Assembly (NCBI GenBank): GCA_020717985.1
Contig: DYDH01000023.1
Location: 1 to 34,283, forward strand
DNA: 34,283 nucleotides
Direction of reading: 5' to 3'
Origin: Herpetosiphon sp.
GTDB lineage: Bacteria; Chloroflexota; Anaerolineae; Anaerolineales; Villigracilaceae
The notes beneath the pieces were generated by a model. It made no database searches. It saw nothing but the letters and a program-made list of their open reading frames with translations, and was not told the origin of the DNA. This document shows, in pieces, positions 24,440 to 33,570 of this stretch. The number at the start of each line of letters is the position of its first letter. Positions within the stretch are counted from its first letter, which is position 1. The position numbers and the translations under genes were made by a program.

Positions 24440-25498
24440 ATGTCAGTTGAAATAATATCTTCTTCAGAATTGAATAAATTTATATCCATGTATGATATTC
24501 ATAAACAGGGAGGTCAACAGGACGAGTCCCCGTTCCTGCAGCTGTTGGGTTGGATGGAACAAAAGCAAATGACTGAAACCATCATGGAACGAACATGCCG
24601 GCCGGGAGAGGTTGTCATCCGTGAGAATGAACCTGGCGATGTCTTTTACGTCATTCGTTCCGGTCAAGCGGTAGTCATTAAAGGCGATTTCCAGTCCCCA
24701 ACCGTTCTGGGATTCCGCAGTATCGGGGATTCAATTGGAGAAATGGCTTTACTGGAAAACCTGCCGCGCTCTGCAACAGTCATTGCCCTCAATACAGTGT
24801 CCTTATGGTGCTTGAGCCGTGAAATGTTCTATCAGTTCCTGGGCGAGAATCACCCATCATTCAGTCTGGACTTAATGAATATGCTCAGTTCGAGAATACG
24901 CAAATCGGACGAAGAGCGAATGCGTGGATATGTCAGAGAGAAAGAACAGGTGGTGGTGCTCGAAACCCTGAGCAAACAAGCCACACATGACCCCCTGACC
25001 GGATTGTTCAACCGCCGTTATTTGGATCAAATATTGTATGGTGAAATTGCCCATGCTTTGCAGAATGGCTCTCTGGTAGGCATTCTTATGGCTGATGTGG
25101 ATCATTTCAAGCATGTCAATGACAGGTATGGTCACAAAGCGGGCGACCTAATGCTCCAGGCACTGGGCGATCTCATGAAGAAATGTGTGCGTTCAGCAGA
25201 TATTGTTTGCCGCTACGGCGGCGAGGAATTTGTGATCGTTATGCCTGGAGCCTCCGCGCCCACTGTGAGCAAATGCGCCGAAGAGATCCGCGCGAAATTC
25301 GAAGCTTTATGCGTGGTGTCTGAAGGACATGAAATTCAAGCCACCATTTCTTTGGGCGCGGCCATTTATCCATTGCACGGCTCCAATGTAGACGAAGTAT
25401 TTGTCCGCGCTGACCGGGCCATGTATCAGGCAAAACAAGAAGGACGCAACCGGGTGGTGGTTTTCTCGGCGGAGTCTGACATTGAAGATGTTGAGTAA
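24440..25498 (+). CDS. Cyclic-nucleotide-binding diguanylate cyclase
   Basis: The 352-residue protein has a cNMP-binding domain (about 35-145; RPGEVVIRENEPGDVFYVIRSGQAVV, and GDSIGEMALLENLPRSATVIA as the phosphate-binding cassette), a helical linker, then a GGDEF domain (about 185-345). The active site is GGEEF at 260-264. RSAD at 251-254 lies five residues before it, the position of the inhibitory c-di-GMP site. It should make c-di-GMP from GTP under the control of cAMP or cGMP. I chose the ATG at 24440, preceded by AAAAGG. The cyclase gene 30 bases downstream may supply the ligand. Confidence 0.92.
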   Translation: MSVEIISSSELNKFISMYDIHKQGGQQDESPFLQLLGWMEQKQMTETIMERTCRPGEVVIRENEPGDVFYVIRSGQAVVIKGDFQSPTVLGFRSIGDSIGEMALLENLPRSATVIALNTVSLWCLSREMFYQFLGENHPSFSLDLMNMLSSRIRKSDEERMRGYVREKEQVVVLETLSKQATHDPLTGLFNRRYLDQILYGEIAHALQNGSLVGILMADVDHFKHVNDRYGHKAGDLMLQALGDLMKKCVRSADIVCRYGGEEFVIVMPGASAPTVSKCAEEIRAKFEALCVVSEGHEIQATISLGAAIYPLHGSNVDEVFVRADRAMYQAKQEGRNRVVVFSAESDIEDVE

Positions 25499-25528
25499 CT
25501 TAGCAACGATTTTCAGGAGCGACCCATT

Positions 25529-28500
25529 ATGGCTGACCAGCCAACAACCCCGCGCGCTCGACGTAGTTTAAATGACATATCCAAATTACTTGAAGAAAAA
25601 TCCGCAACGCAGAGCAGCAACCTGCCCGCGGAGTTGGAAACCTATCTAAATGCCGACCTATGGCGCAAACTAAATGAGGACCCACGCCGGGGCTTACTAA
25701 ACAACGCGCTCAACCGGATGCAGACCCAGCTTTACACCATCTCCACCTACCTGCCTGCCAATTTGGTACAGGAAAAATTAAAGAACCCTGAGTTGGAGTC
25801 GGCTAATGGTCGGATATTAAAAGGCTGTTTGCTGTTCTCGGATGTGAGCGGATTTACCGCGCTTTCTGAACGGCTGGCAGCGCTTGGTCCAAAGGGAGCG
25901 GAACATCTGACTGGCGTCATCAACAAATATTTTACGACCATGATCGACATCCTTTCGCAATCAAACGGGACACTGCTAAAGTTTGCCGGGGATGCGACAT
26001 TGGTGTATTTTCCAGAACAGGAAGACGGTATCCACGTTCAATGGGCGGCGCGCTCGGGCTTACGAATGATGCGCGCCATGCAGGGCTTCGCCAACCTGTC
26101 CACGCCGCTGGGACCTGTGACCATCACCATGAAAGTGGGAATTTCAGCAGGTTCGTTCCTCGCCGCAAGCGTTGGCTCAAATAAGAGGATGGAGTACGCG
26201 CTGATCGGGAATACCGTATCCCAGACATTGCAAGCGGAAGGCTGCACAAGTCCGGGACAAATTGTGACCAACCATGTCGCCGCCAGTTTGCTATCTTCGC
26301 ATTATGAAATGACCGAAGTGAAGCCGGAGTTCTTTCTGTTGAATCCCGGTGAAAACAGCACATTGGATGAATATGAAATCCAAAAAACCGAGAGACGCAA
26401 AGGACGCGGGAGCGCCGTGCAATGGGACGCAACCCCGGAAGACATCACCGCTCAGATAAAAGACATCTTGCAACAAATCAATGCGCTAAAGCCTTATCTT
26501 GCCGGTGAGTTGGTTGACCGCATCGTCGCACACGCCGAGCAGCGTCAGGTGCAAAGTGAATATCGCCCAACCACGGTCATGTTTTGCAATTTCACGGGTC
26601 CCGACACTTTGCTTGAAGCATGGGGCGATGCAAGCGCAGACCGTGTAACAAAACTGCTAAGCGAATATTTTACAGACATGAATGAAGTCATCAGCCGCTT
26701 TGGCGGAATCGTCAGCCGCATTGATCCGTACAGTCAGGGCACCAAACTTCTGGCGTTGTTCGGCGCACCCATCGCCCACGAAGACGACGCCCAGCGGGCC
26801 ATCAGCGCGGCATTGGAAATGAACAGTGCATTGACAAAACTGAACCAGAGCTGGTTTCGAAAATGGGCGCGTCACCTTCCGCCCGGCGGAAAAAAGAACT
26901 TTATGGAACATCGCATCGGTATCACGCTCGGAGATACCTTTGCGGGACAGGCAGGCTCGTCCACACGGCGCGAATATACCGTCATGGGAGACGAAGTCAA
27001 CCTGGCGGCGCGCTTGATGAGTGCCGCGCGTCCGGGGCAAATCCTCATCAGCGAACCGGTATTTGAAGTGACCAACGCATATTATGTCACTCGCAAACTG
27101 CCGCCAATAAAAGTAAAAGGCAAACAAAATCCGATACCGATATTTCAAGTTGATGGCCCGCGCGAAGACACATTGCTGAACCGCATTCACAACCGCCCGA
27201 TATTGATCGGAAGGACGACAGAATTTGAACGCGGCTGGCAAATCATCCAGCACGCCCAGGCAGGTGCCGGCTGTGTGTTGACTTTGGCAGGACAGGCCGG
27301 AATCGGCAAAAGTCACCTGGCGGATACGCTCCTTAAACGGGCCATTGAAGACGGATGGAAGATACACGCCTTCCAGTGCCGTTCCTACCTGACAACTGAA
27401 CCATATTCCTGTTGGAAGGGATTGCTTCGTTCAATTGCGGGCATCACGTCCATAGACCATCAACTGATCCAAAAAGAAAAACTGGAACGACTCACCGCTC
27501 AGTTCAACATGCCCGCCGAACAGTCTGCGGCGTTAACCGACATGATGGGATTAAGCCATGTGCAATCGTCAAATGAAAGCGAAGAGGAAGACAGCGCATT
27601 GAACAGCGAAGATTTCGCAAGTCTGGTCAAGCAGAAAAAATTAAGCCGTAAATCGAGCTCCTCCGATGTTCTCTTACAACTGGATGAAAATACTTCAGAA
27701 ATTGAATCCAAGCGGGGTATTGACGGAAAAACGATTCAATTCTGGCAGGCGGCATTGAAGAGCACTATTACCGCGCTATGCTCAAAAAAGCCGCTGACTG
27801 TCTTCTTTGAAGATGCCCAATGGATGGATCCCGAATCAAAACACTGTCTGAATATATTGGGCAAGGAACTAACTGCGCAGCCCCTGGTCTTTCTGCTTGC
27901 CCTGCGCTCGCAGGAGACTGTCAGTGAAGAAATCGGCAAGACAATCCAACTCAACCCTTTTACAAAAGTTGAAACCCGTTCCATGGTCGCTGAGATCCTG
28001 ACCGCGGGATTGGTGGACATCATCCACGAGCAAAGCAACGGCAGTCCGCTTTTTGTGGAAGAGATCAGCCGCTGGATCAAGCGAACACATAGTATTGATG
28101 AAAACCGTCTCAAGGAAGTCCTGCAAACGTCCGATGTCCTGCAAAAATTGGTATTAAGCCGTTTGGAAAGTTTGCCTGAAAGTCAACGTGAGGTGGCACG
28201 CCTGGCATCGGTCATCGGCGTGGAATTTCGTCTCAGCGAAGTGAAGGTCCTGCTTCAAGAGACAATTGACCCGGCCACACTTCACGAATACCTGAACGAC
28301 CTGATGGACGCCGGACTGATCACTATTAGCGAACATGGTTTGGACAGGCGTTATACCTTTATACAGCCCGTCTTTCGGGAGGTTCTCTATACCAGCCTGC
28401 CCTTTGAACGGCGCCGCGAACTACATGCGCGCATGGCCGAATACATTCTGCAATTGCCCGCCAACCGCCAACGCAGCGACAAAGTTGCGATATTCCTGAA

Positions 28501-29527
28501 AGACAGTACAACCGTCAACCTGCTCCATGAGACTGAAAAACTAGCATATCATTATGAAATGTCCGAGCAATGGCTGGAGGCGGCAAAACAACTCATCTAC
28601 ACGGCAGAATCTCAAAGCGGAAGTGAAACTCCATACAGCCGCGCACTGACCCTACTGGAACATTATCCGCCCGAAAAAATTGACGCGGCCATCAGGTTAC
28701 AAAAAACTCTCGCATATATCGGACTGGGAAATACTGCCATACAACGCAATGATCTTGCCGCCAGCGCCGCCGCCTTTGAATCTGCGTTCGTGGCTGCGCC
28801 TGTTGAAGATACTCCGTCTGACCTGACCGCCAGCGTGGCGGCTCGAATGGCTTTGCTCTTACCCAGCCAGGGAAAAATTGAGAACGCAGAAAAGCAATTC
28901 AACAAGATCATTGACCAACGCTCCAAAGCGGATGATTGGAAACTGCGCGGTATATCCGCCTGGCTGACATGGCGCGCCGGAAGAGACGCCGCCGCCCAAG
29001 TCGAATCCTGCCGGTCACGCCTGCCTGAAACAGATACCGAAGACAGCCTGCGGGTGCGGGCATTGATGGACGATCTTTCCGGCAACTGGGCGCAGGCAGT
29101 AGAAACATATCAACTGCTTGGCGAAACCGGTTCGGCCGCCCTGGCGCATGTACAATTAGGTAATCAATTCCTGCAACAGAGAAACCCCGCCGAAGCCGCC
29201 AGACATTACGACCTGGCCGCCGACATTTGGCAGGATGTGGATTTCTGCGGGATGGCGCTGATCCACTATCGCCGCGCTGAAATGGCTTGGCAGGCGCGTG
29301 AAAATAAAAAAACGCTGGCATTACTGGAAGAAGCGCTCTCCTCATTGGAAAAGTCTGCGCCTGCCTTGCAAGCCGAACCACGCGCCTCCATTCAAAAAGC
29401 GCTGACACGGGTGAACAAAAAACAATTCGGCAATTGGGTATACTGGCAATGGCAACCTTTTGACGATCTGTCCCGCATCCACCTTTGTTTCCCGCTTTTT
29501 CGAGAGACTTCAAGGAATACCGCATGA
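25529..29527 (+). CDS. Soluble adenylyl cyclase-like protein: two cyclase domains, NTPase, TPR-like repeats
   Basis: The 1332-residue protein has the domain order of mammalian soluble adenylyl cyclase. Cyclase domain 1 (about 95-290) keeps both metal Asp residues, Asp105 in FSDVSGFTAL and Asp155 in GDATLV, but its later site reads GNTVSQTLQ (from Gly227), lacking the Asn/Arg pair. Domain 2 (about 345-540) has Asn354 in CNFTG where the metal Asp belongs, but keeps GDEVNLAARL with Asn491 and Arg495. An NTPase follows: Walker A GQAGIGKS 588-595 and Walker B VFFED 758-762. The C-terminus is helical and TPR-like. Arg397 stands where a substrate-specificity Lys is usual, so cAMP versus cGMP is not certain. 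Its last four bases (ATGA) overlap the next gene. Confidence 0.9.
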   Translation: MADQPTTPRARRSLNDISKLLEEKSATQSSNLPAELETYLNADLWRKLNEDPRRGLLNNALNRMQTQLYTISTYLPANLVQEKLKNPELESANGRILKGCLLFSDVSGFTALSERLAALGPKGAEHLTGVINKYFTTMIDILSQSNGTLLKFAGDATLVYFPEQEDGIHVQWAARSGLRMMRAMQGFANLSTPLGPVTITMKVGISAGSFLAASVGSNKRMEYALIGNTVSQTLQAEGCTSPGQIVTNHVAASLLSSHYEMTEVKPEFFLLNPGENSTLDEYEIQKTERRKGRGSAVQWDATPEDITAQIKDILQQINALKPYLAGELVDRIVAHAEQRQVQSEYRPTTVMFCNFTGPDTLLEAWGDASADRVTKLLSEYFTDMNEVISRFGGIVSRIDPYSQGTKLLALFGAPIAHEDDAQRAISAALEMNSALTKLNQSWFRKWARHLPPGGKKNFMEHRIGITLGDTFAGQAGSSTRREYTVMGDEVNLAARLMSAARPGQILISEPVFEVTNAYYVTRKLPPIKVKGKQNPIPIFQVDGPREDTLLNRIHNRPILIGRTTEFERGWQIIQHAQAGAGCVLTLAGQAGIGKSHLADTLLKRAIEDGWKIHAFQCRSYLTTEPYSCWKGLLRSIAGITSIDHQLIQKEKLERLTAQFNMPAEQSAALTDMMGLSHVQSSNESEEEDSALNSEDFASLVKQKKLSRKSSSSDVLLQLDENTSEIESKRGIDGKTIQFWQAALKSTITALCSKKPLTVFFEDAQWMDPESKHCLNILGKELTAQPLVFLLALRSQETVSEEIGKTIQLNPFTKVETRSMVAEILTAGLVDIIHEQSNGSPLFVEEISRWIKRTHSIDENRLKEVLQTSDVLQKLVLSRLESLPESQREVARLASVIGVEFRLSEVKVLLQETIDPATLHEYLNDLMDAGLITISEHGLDRRYTFIQPVFREVLYTSLPFERRRELHARMAEYILQLPANRQRSDKVAIFLKDSTTVNLLHETEKLAYHYEMSEQWLEAAKQLIYTAESQSGSETPYSRALTLLEHYPPEKIDAAIRLQKTLAYIGLGNTAIQRNDLAASAAAFESAFVAAPVEDTPSDLTASVAARMALLLPSQGKIENAEKQFNKIIDQRSKADDWKLRGISAWLTWRAGRDAAAQVESCRSRLPETDTEDSLRVRALMDDLSGNWAQAVETYQLLGETGSAALAHVQLGNQFLQQRNPAEAARHYDLAADIWQDVDFCGMALIHYRRAEMAWQARENKKTLALLEEALSSLEKSAPALQAEPRASIQKALTRVNKKQFGNWVYWQWQPFDDLSRIHLCFPLFRETSRNTA

Positions 29528-30387
29528 CTCTCAACATACTGCTCAAGAAAAACGCCATCTTCAAAACCCTTTCCGATGAAGCCATTGACAAACTGGCAAA
29601 CGGGCTGAAAACGCGCCTATTGCAAAAGGGTGAAGTGTTGTTTAATCTGGGCGATTCTGGCGATGAAATGATCCTTGTCCGCAGGGGAAAAATCGCAATT
29701 TATATGCCAGACCTAAATCAGCCTCAAACCGGACAGGCTTTGCGCATCTTTCAATCCGGCGATATTTTGGGCGAGATGGCCTTGATCGACCGCCTGCCGC
29801 GTTCAGCAAGCGCGCGCGCTGAAGTACGCTCGGTCATTGCAACACTTGACTACGAAACCTTTAAACGTTTACTGGAAGATCACCCCGATTTGGCAATGGA
29901 AATGATGAGCGGGTTGAGCGGCCGCATCCGCTATACCACCACATTCATTGGCGAGATACGTCAATGGGTACAGCGCATGGCCGAGGGAAATTATCAAGAT
30001 ATCCACTCGTCCGGTGAGGTACAACAGGATAGTTCGCTGTCAGCGCTGGCCGCAGACTTTGTCCGCATGGCGGCACAGGTGCGTGCGCGCGAGGAAAAGT
30101 TACAGCAGGAAGTAGCCCAACTGCGGATCGAGATAGATGAAAATAAGCGCCGCCAGGAAGTCAGTCAGATCACCACAAGCGATTACTATATCAGCTTGAA
30201 AGAAAAACTTAAGGCGCTTCGGGAAGAGGAGGATGATGTGAGCAATCCTCCAGGCTCGGCAATGCGTTTGATCTATGAACAAATAGAGACGCCTGACGAA
30301 CAAAAAGATGGCGCAGTCAAACCCGCAAGCTCCACGGCCAGTAAGATTTTCGAAAAAATCGAGTCATCCAACAAACAGGAAGATTGA
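29524..30387 (+). CDS. Cyclic-nucleotide-binding protein with coiled coil
   Basis: The 287-residue protein has an N-terminal cNMP-binding domain (about 10-130; LLQKGEVLFNLGDSGDEMILVRRGKIAIY, and GDILGEMALIDRLPRSASARA as the phosphate cassette). A HAMP-like segment follows (WVQRMAEGNYQ), then a coiled coil of about 60 residues (REEKLQQEVAQLRIEIDENKRR). The end is acidic and disordered, with the word YEQIETPDEQ and a similar FEKIESSNKQ, a short repeat that could bind a partner. It has no output domain of its own, so it may be a scaffold or adaptor. The ATG shares ATGA with the cyclase stop, so it is translationally coupled. The next gap holds a hairpin. Confidence 0.88.
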   Translation: MTLNILLKKNAIFKTLSDEAIDKLANGLKTRLLQKGEVLFNLGDSGDEMILVRRGKIAIYMPDLNQPQTGQALRIFQSGDILGEMALIDRLPRSASARAEVRSVIATLDYETFKRLLEDHPDLAMEMMSGLSGRIRYTTTFIGEIRQWVQRMAEGNYQDIHSSGEVQQDSSLSALAADFVRMAAQVRAREEKLQQEVAQLRIEIDENKRRQEVSQITTSDYYISLKEKLKALREEEDDVSNPPGSAMRLIYEQIETPDEQKDGAVKPASSTASKIFEKIESSNKQED

Positions 30388-30419
30388 TATGGATGTGTTT
30401 AAAATGAGTTGAAGGGCGG

Positions 30420-30460
30420 AACCTCACCGCACTTGCGCCGCGCGCCAGTGCGGTGAGGTT
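30420..30460 (+). terminator. Hairpin after the cNMP-binding gene, possible terminator
   Basis: AACCTCACCGCACT (30420-30433) pairs perfectly with AGTGCGGTGAGGTT (30447-30460) around a GC-rich 13-base loop. It is followed by a small TTGAG/CTCAA hairpin and, 20 bases on, a run of Ts (30478-30483). It lies 32 bases after the stop and may end the second-messenger operon. Confidence 0.6.
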
Positions 30461-30579
30461 TGAGTGGCTCAACCATGTTTTTTGAGGAATCCTTCTGGGC
30501 GTTGTGTCATCATCCCCCAAACATCGAAAAGATAAATTTCGCCTTGCAATTTTGTAGAGGGACAAATAAGGATTGATAC

Positions 30580-30612
30580 ACCCTTTTGCGCGACCAACCC
30601 CGACTAATATTA
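30580..30612 (+). promoter_or_regulatory. Two-block promoter motif, copy 1 (beta-propeller lipoprotein gene)
   Basis: ACCCTTTT (30580-30587), an 11-base gap, then CCCGACTAATA (30599-30609). The identical arrangement precedes the sigma factor gene at 32960-32992. If CCCGAC is the -10 block, transcription would begin near 30612, leaving a leader of about 26 bases with a good ribosome site. Confidence 0.6.
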
Positions 30613-30637
30613 CAGATAAATCTAAAATCGAGGAAAC

Positions 30638-31837
30638 ATGAATCGACAAAACATCGCGCAAACACAAAATACCAAGCCAAAATGGAAAGTTATCAGCCTT
30701 TTTTTCTTAACTGTGGCGTTTTCCGCATGGCTCATGGCTGCCTGCTCCACAGACCTAAACCTGGCTGGAGCCGCAGGAGCAGCCCCTGGAGCGCAGGAGA
30801 CGCTGATTGCACAGGAACTATCCGCTACACCCGTCCTCCACGTGGAAGTAACACCAATCCCCGGCATTGAAAATACCCCCCAACCAGTGCTTGAGCCAAG
30901 CCCCACAGCGCCAGATGGCACCATCGCTTATATGTCCAAACAGAACGGACAGACTGGACTGGTGGTGGCAGGCGTGGATGGCAGTCAAGCGATGTCCATC
31001 GCACAGGATGGCGCGGAGAAAAACAACCCGGTCTGGTCGCCAGATGGACAGCAGATCGCCTTCGCCGCCAATGTCAACGACAACTGGGATGTATACGTGG
31101 TCAATATCAACGATGGGATTGTCACCCGCCTGACCGACACGCCCTCCAAAGATTGGCTGCCGAGTTGGTCATCAGATGGCAATATGATAACATTTGAATC
31201 ATTCCGCGACGGTGATTTTGAACTTTATAGAATGGATAGAAATGGCGGAAACCTGTTTCGACTAACAAACAACCCGGCCTGGGACGCGCATCCGGTTTGG
31301 TCATTGGATGGACAATGGATTGCCTTTGTCTCCAATCGGGATGGCAGTTCCGACATCTATCGGATGGATGGGAATGGGAACAATGTTCAGCGCCTGACGA
31401 CAGAAACAACTCCCGACGCCAGCCCAGCCTGGTCGCCAGACAGCCAGTGGATTGCGTTTACTTCCTGGCGGGATGGCAACCCCGAAATTTACCGCATGAG
31501 GATTGACGGAAGCGATGTACAACGTCTGACCAATAACAACGGCAGAGATGACTATCCGCTCTGGTCGCCAGATGGACAAAGCATTTTATACATCTCCGGT
31601 GAAGTAGGTTCTGAAAACGTGATCGTGATGAACGCAGATGGCAGTTCCGCAAGGGCATTGACGACAGCCCCGGGAAACAATGGAACCCCAAGCTGGTCAC
31701 CGGATGGGCGTTACCTTGCCTTTCAGACAAACCGATCTGGAAGCAACGAAATCTATATTACCGATCTCAATGGTGGAAACATTAGACTAATATCACTCCC
31801 TGGACAGGATGCCAGCGAGCCAGTCTGGAAACCGTAA
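30638..31837 (+). CDS. Lipoprotein with TolB/PD40-type beta-propeller
   Basis: The 399-residue protein has a lipoprotein signal ending in LMAAC, a Pro/Thr-rich linker, and about seven propeller blades marked by the words WSPDGQQIAF, WSSDGNMITF, WSLDGQWIAF, WSPDSQWIAF, WSPDGQSILY and WSPDGRYLAF, each with a 'DG...RLT' partner. These are TolB/PD40 repeats, which bind proteins or ligands. It probably faces outward from the membrane. GAGGAAA precedes the ATG. It has a promoter motif shared with the sigma factor gene and its own two-way terminator. Confidence 0.88.
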   Translation: MNRQNIAQTQNTKPKWKVISLFFLTVAFSAWLMAACSTDLNLAGAAGAAPGAQETLIAQELSATPVLHVEVTPIPGIENTPQPVLEPSPTAPDGTIAYMSKQNGQTGLVVAGVDGSQAMSIAQDGAEKNNPVWSPDGQQIAFAANVNDNWDVYVVNINDGIVTRLTDTPSKDWLPSWSSDGNMITFESFRDGDFELYRMDRNGGNLFRLTNNPAWDAHPVWSLDGQWIAFVSNRDGSSDIYRMDGNGNNVQRLTTETTPDASPAWSPDSQWIAFTSWRDGNPEIYRMRIDGSDVQRLTNNNGRDDYPLWSPDGQSILYISGEVGSENVIVMNADGSSARALTTAPGNNGTPSWSPDGRYLAFQTNRSGSNEIYITDLNGGNIRLISLPGQDASEPVWKP

Positions 31838-31862
31838 CGTGATACGGCAGTTGCCTCGATAA

Positions 31863-31902
31863 AAAGAAACCCGAACGCATCCAATTGCGCTCGGGTTTCT
31901 TT
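31863..31902. terminator. Two-way terminator between convergent lipoprotein genes
   Basis: AAAGAAACCCGA (31863-31874) pairs with TCGGGTTTCTTT (31891-31902), with further CGCA/TGCG pairing inside. A-rich and T-rich ends allow it to work for the beta-propeller gene and for the minus-strand solute-binding gene. Confidence 0.88.
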
Positions 31903-31918
31903 ACAATTTATAGAGGGA

Positions 31919-32722
31919 CTACCGCCAAATAAATTTCAAGTCTTCTTTTGGCGCGGTTCCCCAATATTTTGGATTGGGGCTGAGAGTCAACCCGGCATCA
32001 GTCCAGGATGAGACCACGTAAGGTCCGCTGGAAATGATGGTGCTATTGCGTCCGCCGTAGGCGCTGTCAGCCGCCAATGCATCCTTTTTCAGGATCGCAA
32101 ATGCGGGGTCCGCAAGGTAGGTCAGGATGTTTGGCTCCAGGCGGTTGAGGTGAATCAGCACCGTGTTAAAGTCAACTTTCTGGATGCCATCCACTGTAGA
32201 CTTGGGACGCTTATCCGCACCCCTCTCACCGTGAAAACCAAAAAAGATTTTCTGCCAGGTTGCATAATTGCCGTTACCGTGCAGTGGGCTTTGCGGGTCA
32301 AACCAGCGATTAAAATTATCCGCAACAATATCTGGCGTGATGGATGTTCCATCACTGAACGCCGCATTTGCGCGTAAGGTGAAAATATAATCAAGCTGGT
32401 CGTCTGAGACCACCCATGATTCAGCCAGGGCGGGCTGGGGATTCCCGTTCGCGTCCAGGCTCACCAGCCCTTCGTAAAGGTACTGGCTGACCTTGAGAGA
32501 ATCAGCATCCTGGGTTAAAGCAGGGTCAAGCGTGATACTGGCGCTGATCTGTTCGGGTCCTGCTATCGGCTGAGGAGATGCCACCGCAGCAGGAACCTCT
32601 GTCGGCGCGCTGGGTGCGTCTGTCGCAGAAGGTGTGGCCGTCGGCGGCTGGCAACTGGTCAACAGGAAGAGACAGGTTACAAAAAAAGTGAATATGCGGG
32701 AAGGAGTCAAGTTGGATGTCAT
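31919..32722 (-). pseudogene. Family-5 extracellular solute-binding lipoprotein, C-terminally truncated
   Basis: The 267-residue frame starts MTSNLTPSRIFTFFVTCLF, with a lipobox (LLTSC) and Thr/Ala/Pro linker, then SBP_bac_5 features: LTQDADSLKVSQYLYEGLVSLDANG, ALAESW, YIFTLRANAAFSDGTSITPDIVADNFNRW, ISSGPYVVSSW and NPKYWGTAP. These belong to the N-terminal half of oligopeptide/dipeptide ABC-binding proteins, which are usually 500 or more residues. The frame ends at TAG right after KFIWR, and the terminator follows, with no trace of the second half and no permease genes nearby. It is probably a remnant, unless the short form has its own use. The longer TTG start at 32734 is possible. Confidence 0.75.
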
Positions 32723-32959
32723 AATGGTATACAATTCCTTGCTCTCATGGTTTAATTGCGTGGTTTATATTCTAGCGCATTTTCTTTAATTCGGGAACAT
32801 ATCCACGTTTCGGCAATGTTAGTGTTTGGGAATTTATAGGAAGACAGCCTTTACCGGTGTCAAAATAGTTTCAAAAAAAAATACACACAATCCAAAAACC
32901 AGCCGTTTCGAGTATAACTGGACAGGAAACTATCATCTAAAACTGGATGGATACGTTCA

Positions 32960-32992
32960 ACCCTTTTTCGTTGTAAAACCCGACTAATACTA
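32960..32992 (+). promoter_or_regulatory. Two-block promoter motif, copy 2 (sigma factor gene)
   Basis: ACCCTTTT (32960-32967), an 11-base gap, then CCCGACTAATA (32979-32989), with the ATG at 32992. If CCCGAC is the -10 block, transcription begins at about the A of the ATG, so the message would be leaderless. The match to copy 1 covers 21 fixed positions at the same spacing. Confidence 0.6.
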
Positions 32993-33570
32993 TGAATCAT
33001 CAAAATTCGCTCCCGAATACTATTCTCCCCAGTGATGAAGAGTTGGTACACTCCGCGCAAAAGGGAGCACAGGATGCTTTTGTCCTGTTATATGAGCGTT
33101 ACTTCCCAAACGTGATTGCGCGGGTGCGCTTCAAAATTCCAGAAAGCGATGTCGAAGATGTTGCCCAGGAAATATTCATTGCCATGTTAAAGTCGCTCGG
33201 CAGTTTTAAAGGTCAGTCCAAGTTTAGCACCTGGATTTGGACAATAACCAACCGTAAAATAGTTGATTATTACCGCTCGCACAAAGTTCGTCTCAGCGAA
33301 CAGGATGACTACGAGGAACTTGTGATGCGCAATCCATCAAACCATACAGTTCGGGCTGACCATGCTCAGGATGATCTGGCCGTCATTCAGAGCGCGCTTT
33401 CCAAACTGCCTCAAAATTACCAGGATATCCTGCTCATGCGTTTTGTGGATGACATGCCTTTTAACGAAATCGCGCTTCAAAATGGACAATCACTCGAAGC
33501 AACCAAATCCCTCTTCCGCCGCTCGATGGCTGCTTTGACAAAGATAATGGAAGGGGAAAATGAACAATAA
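32992..33570 (+). CDS. Sigma-70 family (ECF-type) RNA polymerase sigma factor
   Basis: The 192-residue protein has only regions 2 and 4, as in ECF sigma factors. Region 2: DEELVHSAQKGAQDAFVLLYERYFPNV, DVEDVAQEIFIAMLKSL, and FSTWIWTITNRKIVDYYRSHK. Region 4: LPQNYQDILLMRFVDDMPFNEIA and EATKSLFRRSMAALTKIM. The start has no ribosome site and lies at the edge of a promoter motif, so translation may start on a leaderless message; a later TTG start is possible but would cut into region 2. The membrane protein gene overlaps its end by 11 bases. Confidence 0.92.
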   Translation: MNHQNSLPNTILPSDEELVHSAQKGAQDAFVLLYERYFPNVIARVRFKIPESDVEDVAQEIFIAMLKSLGSFKGQSKFSTWIWTITNRKIVDYYRSHKVRLSEQDDYEELVMRNPSNHTVRADHAQDDLAVIQSALSKLPQNYQDILLMRFVDDMPFNEIALQNGQSLEATKSLFRRSMAALTKIMEGENEQ

